A DNA stretch of 64,000 bases from positions 40,262,494-40,326,493 of the forward strand of contig CM032666.1 in assembly GCA_019095985.1 (NCBI GenBank), in the 5' to 3' direction. Every line of letters starts with the position of its first letter. Position 1 is the first letter of the stretch. Below the pieces are notes generated by a model. That model ran no database searches. It was not told the DNA's origin and saw nothing but the letters and a program-made list of their open reading frames with translations. Shown here piece by piece: positions 58,340 through 64,000 of the stretch. This stretch comes from Streblospio benedicti (Eukaryota; Annelida; Polychaeta; Spionida; Spionidae). A program made the position numbers and the translations under genes.

Positions 58340-59143
58340 TTGTAACAAACTGCAAGGTTTTTTCTAGTTGATTTTTTTTAGCTAGTAAACTATGTAATGT
58401 ATGTTATGGCATTTAAAATGACATTAAAAGGCTCTGTCACACCCAGAAAAATGTGATGATGGTATTAATTCCGTGTAGTAGCCTACACAAGGTTAAAGCA
58501 CTACTACCGGCATTCTCAGTTTGGCGGTAGGAGGCTACTGTGGTATCTAGATGTGTGGTAGAGTGTGAAGCTAGATTATCCCGGAGCCCCTTTTGTGGAA
58601 AATGGTACTCACTGTCCCGCTGGGGTATGAAAAAGGAGTAGTTGCGGTATACATATGATACATATGGCTTGTCAGTATCCCGGAATGTCAATATCCGAGA
58701 GATAGCATGTAAGAGCCGAGGTATCCTGGATACCAGTTGTTAAATGGCTTTCGTGGTATCCGATTATTTTGGTGTAAAAAATGGCAAACATGGAGGACTG
58801 GTATTCTGGGTGTGAAAAATGGCCTTTTCTGCCATCTTGGAAGAACTGGATATTTTAAGGTGTGTTTTTGGTAGTTCTCGTAGCTGGGCTATTGGCTTTT
58901 ATCTTAGGTTTTCAAAAGACTTTTACTTCTATATCTTATAAAAGAGGTACCTACATGTATTGGTTTGATTAGCTAACTACGGGCATTTGTTGGGGAAGCT
59001 GGAAATTTACACAGTTTTGGGGATAACAAATCTGTTATTCCCCAACAAATTTTATATGTTTTGGTATTACATGTCAGCCCCAACAGCCCAAACTAGCATG
59101 TTGCATGATGTAGTTATTTTTTCTATCTTTTCACCTTTACCTC
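58340..59143. other. Intergenic stretch after the first SLC5 gene
   Basis: No gene or clear repeat recognised. It contains several variants of 'TATCCnGGAG' and 'GGTATCC' words of unknown meaning. Confidence 0.4.
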
Positions 59144-60803
59144 TTAACCCCCCATTTCACATTACCTATCTTAGCTCCAGATCCTCCAAAAGACGCCCGA
59201 ATTGTCATTTCGGAGAGGATCGGCTGTTATGTATCAATATTTATTACGTAACAGTCTGAAGATCAAGCATGCCAAAGTCACCGAGCCGTACGAGCCGTCA
59301 GAGGCGTTGTAGTTGATGGGACACGGCCGAGACGGACGAAGCATGGCGAAGAATTCTGCAGCCACTTCTCGCCATGCATTTTCATTCTGTAGTAAGTGCA
59401 TCACTTCGTCACATCACTTCGTCAGAAAGCTCTTCATGGATTGCTTTGCAAATTTGTGGTAGGAATGCCGTGATAGTGTGATGACTAACCCTGAAATCAT
59501 ATACCAATGTTGGGCATTTATGACCTGCTGCCAGATGACGGACGGTGACAGCCAGCTTCAGCCCGGTAGTAATACTTTTACACCATCCAGTGTTTTTCTT
59601 TGTTATTCGTGGCTCTGTTCTATGCAAAATCTCTTCTAAGAGGGCAGGCGTCATCCTCATGTAATTAAAATAAATATCTGGGTCAGCTATTCTCAGTTGG
59701 GTCATTATTGACCATACAGCAGACGACGATCATGACTGAACCAAGGCCGTATCAAAAAAATCTTTTCTGAGTATATGGTAGTCTCTGCTGGCCAGCATCA
59801 ACTTGGACATCTTCAAGGCCGCATTCTGAAGCTTCATCATCTTCATATTCAACAGTCTCTTGTATCATTTTCTCTCTTCTTTCCTCCTCCTTTCGTGAGC
59901 AAGATTAAGTGCAACGGCTGTCATTATTACCATTATTCGCTGCCTAATCATTGTGAATACGTGTTTGAGTTTAATCCTTCAGAGACACAAACAACAATAT
60001 AAAAAAATATTTACAGCCTTTTTGTATTGCCCCATTGCATATTTTGTACCTAAAGCTTACGGGATCGTCTGCAATTACGGTATGTGTCCTTTCATATGGA
60101 CTGGATCAAATGGCATGCAAATGGGCCAATTCAGAACTAGCACACCATAAAACAGGAACATCTTTATGAAAATTGTCAGCAATCCCACCGTTACAGAGGA
60201 ACCTAACGATCAACAAGTTAGTTCTCCAGACGAAGCAGAAAACAAAAACGTTGATACAAATCAACAACTTAATAATCCAAAACGGGAACACACAGGCCGA
60301 GAAAAAGTCAAAATCCCTTCTCCGGAGAAGTGATAACATTTTTTGGGCCCGAAACTGGCAGAAAGAAGTCATTTTCTCCAAGTAGACAACACTAATATTG
60401 GAGCATCGTGCTGTTGAAAAAGATGCTTCCGTCCCATGCTTCTATTGCTTCTGATTGTGACGGCAGTGGCAGCACTTATGGTTTCACCTGTCACCATACA
60501 TCTTCCCAATTCAGCAGGCGAGGCCACATTTCAGCAAAAGGACCTAAGGATGTTGCAAATAGTAAAGAAATCCCCCCCCGTGCAGCCCCAAAAAGCATGG
60601 CGATGGTGTGGTTTGGAGCACACGAGCCGAAACAAGAAAAATCGGCCCAGAACCCGCCAAAAACGGCCCAATCCCTAGCTGCCGAACCAGCCAAACCACT
60701 CCACATTTGAGGCCAGATCACGCACAATCCACCCCGAAATGACAAATCGGGCGTCTTTTGGAAGATCTGGAGCTAGGATCGGCCATGTGAAATGGGGGCC
60801 TTA
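59144..60803. mobile_element. PIF/Harbinger DNA transposon, decayed, 1.65 kb
   Basis: Inverted repeats of about 75 bp at 59148-59222 and 60728-60800, sharing CCCCATTTCACAT, TAGCTCCAGATC, CCAAAAGACGCCCGA and GTCATTTCGG. TTA target copies flank it (59144-59146 and 60801-60803), as expected for the superfamily. It carries a transposase fragment on the minus strand and, at about 60170-60710 on the plus strand, remnants of a second ORF with charged sequence that may correspond to the Myb-like partner protein. At about half the usual length, it has lost most of its coding part. Confidence 0.85.
59300..59705 (-). pseudogene. PIF/Harbinger (HARBI1-like) transposase fragment
   Basis: From ATG 59705 the minus strand reads RIADPDIYFNYMRMTPALLE, then KLAVTVRHLAAGHKCPTL, DFRVSHHTITAFLPQICKAI and HEELSDEVM, the N-terminal helical part of Harbinger transposases before the DDE domain. 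A stop follows DEVM in that frame. The next bases can still be read in a shifted frame as NAWREVAAEF, matching the family's 'W..IA..F' block. The DDE catalytic core is absent, so the copy cannot supply transposase. Confidence 0.85.
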
Positions 60804-61224
60804 ACATTAATCTTAATTCAGCTATAAGGTTGGAAAGTATTGTACATGTACATGTGATTCCATATTTGGACCTGTGAAGTTGGTGTATGTTAATATATAA
60901 ACTTAAGTATGTACATATTAAGTTACTAATTTATGTTTCTCAAAAATAATTATGTACATGTTATGTTTAAATTCTGTCTATAAATTTTACGTGTGTTTTA
61001 CATTGTCATTCATATTATTCTATAACACAATATGTTTTAAGGTCAAGTCATGATTAGGCAAATAAATGTATATTTAAAATTCATGTCAACATACCAATTA
61101 TTTACATTTCAAGGTTATCAACATGACTCTCATCATCATTACACAGTCATAACCAAACATATAACAGCTGATGTACATACAATATTGCTGGATTCAAACT
61201 TTATTACAACTTTTTTGTTAAAAA

Positions 61225-63212
61225 ATGGCAAACGACGAGGAAATGAAAAAAAATGTATTACACTGGGCGGATTACTTAGTTTTTGGGTGTTTGCTGATGG
61301 CGTCTTTCTTGGTTGGAATTTATCAAAGATTTTCTGGCAGCAGACAAAAAACTACCAGTGACTATCTTATGGGCAACAGGTATGTATGTTTTTTTTCATT
61401 TATCAGCTAGGTCTGAGTAATTGCTGAGCAACTGCATCATTGTTGTGCAATGGCGCAATTATTGTTTGATATTTTTGCAACGTGCAATTATACTTATGAT
61501 GTTGCAATATATTAATTGAATACAAATATTGCGACTGTAATATTACTATTATTGCCAATCATCCATTTCTGAAGAAGACATTGACATTCTCCAGCAAACA
61601 TCTAGAGGAGAAAGCTTTTTACTGACATTGGAGGCACTCCACATACGTGAACTCAGTCCAGCCTTGAATACCCGGACGAATACAGAGAGAGGGAGCTGAC
61701 ACTTAAGTTGTTGTCATTTAATTGACCACTTAACCCTTATAGACATTTTTATTAAAGGATTAACCTACAATATGATTACCATGTACTTTTCACATAACTT
61801 CTTTAAACTTGTACTATAGTGTACATTAATTCTTCATTATTAGCTGAGGATGTGTTGTATAAACATGAAATATATTCTTCTGTCTTTGGTACTTGATATG
61901 TAATATTACTACTTATTTGTTTGGTGTAACAAGTTGTCTCCCTTCATTTATTTCACCACATAAATCACTTGGTTTCCTAGCAGATCCACTAAACCCTTTT
62001 GCGTTTACTCGTACAAAACCCTAGAAATCCAAGGGTTGTCGCACCCTTTTCTAAAAATCTTTTCTAAAATCCTGAATATGCCAGTGGGTTTTCTAAGTTA
62101 TATTTTATCCACTATGATTTTAATATATTACATGCATATGCCACCTTTCGATTTGTTGGGGTGGCTGAGATGTGCACTACATCTATTTTTGATGAAAGAT
62201 ATATGTATTAAAATGTGAAATTTACCAGTTAACGCATAAGCACGCTGGCTTCAAAGCATTTCCCCAAACACTGATTGATTATCACACCACTACAAAAGAA
62301 AATAATGAGATAATGCTTTTACAAATTGAAATCATAGCTACGAGTGTCACATGGTTAGAAATGAGTGTTAACATTCGTCAAGGCTATTGAAAATCGACTA
62401 GCTTATCAGTTTTATAAATGAAATATTGATATAAAACACTTGAAATCATAATAGACAAATGGTTATCTTTTAGGAGATACACCAGTACATTGAAAACCGC
62501 GTATTATTTTTCTTTAGTAAAAAAGCACACCAATTGATTCCTGAATCATGTGTGAATGTAAATTCCCCTCATTAAAAATGGGGTAGATAACACTTTTATT
62601 CCGTTTGACTGTATGCTAATTTCAATGTTCATGAAGAGAGGAGAGCCATGAAAAACAATCCCAATGTTGAGTACTCTGTTATTTACCCACTCTTTGCATA
62701 TCAGCAACCTATACACTATATACAGGTGTAAGTGTGATACCCGTAAAATGACAGAATAAGATGTGATACATAGAAAAACACGCATGCACTCTCGACGAAG
62801 GCCAACGATTTAATAGTTTATGATATTGTTGAACTAAATACATAGTGATTTATATGAATTTTCAGGTAATAAATACTATGCTTATTGCATATATACTCAC
62901 TAGCATTTGTGGCCGCGGACACCCCACACACACACACACTCCCTCTTCCTGTCAAATACTTCATTTTCATGAGGTTTTGGCTTGTACACAATCGATTGTG
63001 CATACAAAACTCATAAAATCCCATGAGTAGCCCTAGCCCCCTTTTTACTTCAAAACCCTGGATCTGCCAGCGCTAATGGTCATGTCGGTTGAACTTTTCC
63101 CCACCACAGGAACCTCAGTCTCATCCCCACAGCAGCGTCCATGTTCATGTCCAACTGGTCCGCCATCTTCATCCTCGGCAGCACGGCAGAGATGTACAAA
63201 TACGGCACGCAG
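61225..63212 (+). CDS. Second SLC5-family transporter gene, first two exons (continues past right edge)
   Basis: Exon 1 is 61225-61379 (MANDEEMKKNVLHWADY to YLMGNR) and exon 2 is 63110-63212 (NLSLIPTAASMFMSNWSAIF to KYGTQ). It is a tandem copy, same orientation, of the gene at 38887. Exon 2 differs by two silent bases out of 103. Exon 1 has one extra codon and a few changes near the start. Splice phases (2, 0) are kept. Upstream sequence and intron 1 are also duplicated, with a Penelope fragment and other changes added here. Later exons would start beyond the window, so whether the copy is complete cannot be seen. Role as for its neighbour: a Na+-coupled symporter with possibly diverged expression or substrate. 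Confidence 0.9.
61545..61905 (+). mobile_element. Penelope-like element 3' fragment (second SLC5 gene, intron 1)
   Basis: The plus strand reads HLEEKAFYLTLEALHIRELS, then PALNTRTNTERGSELTLKLL, the tail of the GIY-YIG domain in Penelope elements, and further on AEDVLYKHEIYSSVFG. The matching intron of the first SLC5 gene lacks this segment, so it arrived after the duplication or was lost from the other copy. Confidence 0.75.
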
Positions 63213-63624
63213 GTCAGTTTATGTGTACACTATGTATTTGAATATTACACACAACAGCGCGCAGTCAGATACGATGAGCTTGCCCAACATTTCTATGTTA
63301 CAACCATGATTCCAGGCAACACCAGCTACAGAGCACTAGGACATGAATATGATATAAGTAAAATAATTGTTTCTTCTATGATCAGGTGAATTGTTATTTG
63401 GGAATTGAATGAATCAGGTACTCAATCGAACCATTCATGATGTCTTGAGAAGACTTATGCTGTCTGCATGTGTACAATGTTTCATACATGCACATTTTGA
63501 ACCATTGTAAGAACAGTGGACTATTTATTCAAGGATAAGGAGTGCTAAACGGTGTTCTGTAATTGATCCCAAAACAAACACACTTATGGCTTGTTATCAC
63601 CATGTTTGAATTGTCATTTGTGTT

Positions 63625-64000
63625 TCAATTTTGATTCTAACACTGCTATTGAGGATCTTGATAATTTAGATTTTGATTTTATTATAAAAATAGTGTCAAA
63701 TAAGTTGATGCAAAATGAGATTATGAACTGGAATAGGGATAAAAACAAATATTCAAAACTTCGTTTATATACAAAAATAAAAGATAGTTATAACACAGAA
63801 ATTTATGTCAGTAAAAACATGTGAAAATCCTGCAGATCTTTTATAGCCCAGTTGAGATCAAGCACTCTGCCACTAAATATTGAAATTGGACGGTTTCAAC
63901 AGAAGCCTGTAGAGAATAATAGGTTCTGTCCATGTTGCAATGATAATAAGGTTGAAGATGAAATTCACTTTCTGTTTAATTGTCCTCTTTATGCTGGTAC
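63625..64000 (+). mobile_element. LINE 3' ORF fragment at right edge
   Basis: Read on the plus strand: NKYSKLRLYTKIKDSYNTE, then after a stop RSFIAQLRSSTLPLNIEIGR and FCPCCNDNKVEDEIHFLFNC. This is the C-terminal Cys-x2-Cys...His...Cys region shared by many CR1/L2-like non-LTR elements. It replaces the intron sequence found at the same place in the first SLC5 gene, whose match ends near 63620. It continues beyond the window. Confidence 0.75.

Overview
The window is a piece of a metazoan nuclear genome. Genes are cut into many short exons by GT-AG introns, the DNA is AT-rich, and transposon debris is dense. HACE1, MEI4 and SLC5-type genes, Penelope-like, PIF/Harbinger and LINE elements, tRNA-derived SINEs and frequent ACATGTA-type words together suggest a marine invertebrate bilaterian (for example mollusc, brachiopod, hemichordate or lancelet). 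The sequence alone does not settle the phylum.

Layout. 1-1884 (minus): 5' part of a MEI4-like meiotic recombination gene that runs off the left edge. 4841-31639 (plus): a complete HACE1 ubiquitin ligase gene of 24 coding exons (999 codons), with a candidate polyadenylation signal at 33011. Its introns hold a Penelope-like element (6.3-7.9 kb), an inverted-repeat element (10.7-12.3 kb), a second gene on the opposite strand (13.5-16.7 kb, a LARGE/B4GAT1-like GT49 glycosyltransferase), a foldback element (24.7-25.1 kb) and a composite repeat with a PHD-finger ORF (25.9-29.9 kb). 31.6-38.7 kb: intergenic, made of MITEs, a SINE, a PIF/Harbinger relative and a long foldback element.

38887-58316 (plus): a complete 18-exon SLC5-family sodium/solute symporter gene (600 codons). 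Its 10.3-kb intron 8 contains a nearly full-length LINE (minus strand) and a complete alpha-tubulin gene (48832-51810, plus strand, with its own TATA box). 59.1-60.8 kb: a decayed PIF/Harbinger transposon with matching terminal repeats. 61225 to the right edge: the first two exons of a second SLC5 gene, a tandem duplicate that includes upstream and intron sequence, with a Penelope fragment and a LINE fragment in its introns.

The host genes act in unrelated processes: meiotic break formation, ubiquitination, glycan synthesis, solute uptake and the cytoskeleton. The strongest structural themes are gene-in-intron nesting in both large host genes, a young tandem duplication of the transporter, and a rich set of elements with recognisable terminal repeats. 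Exon borders were read by eye from splice sites, phase continuity and remembered family sequences. No database search was run.
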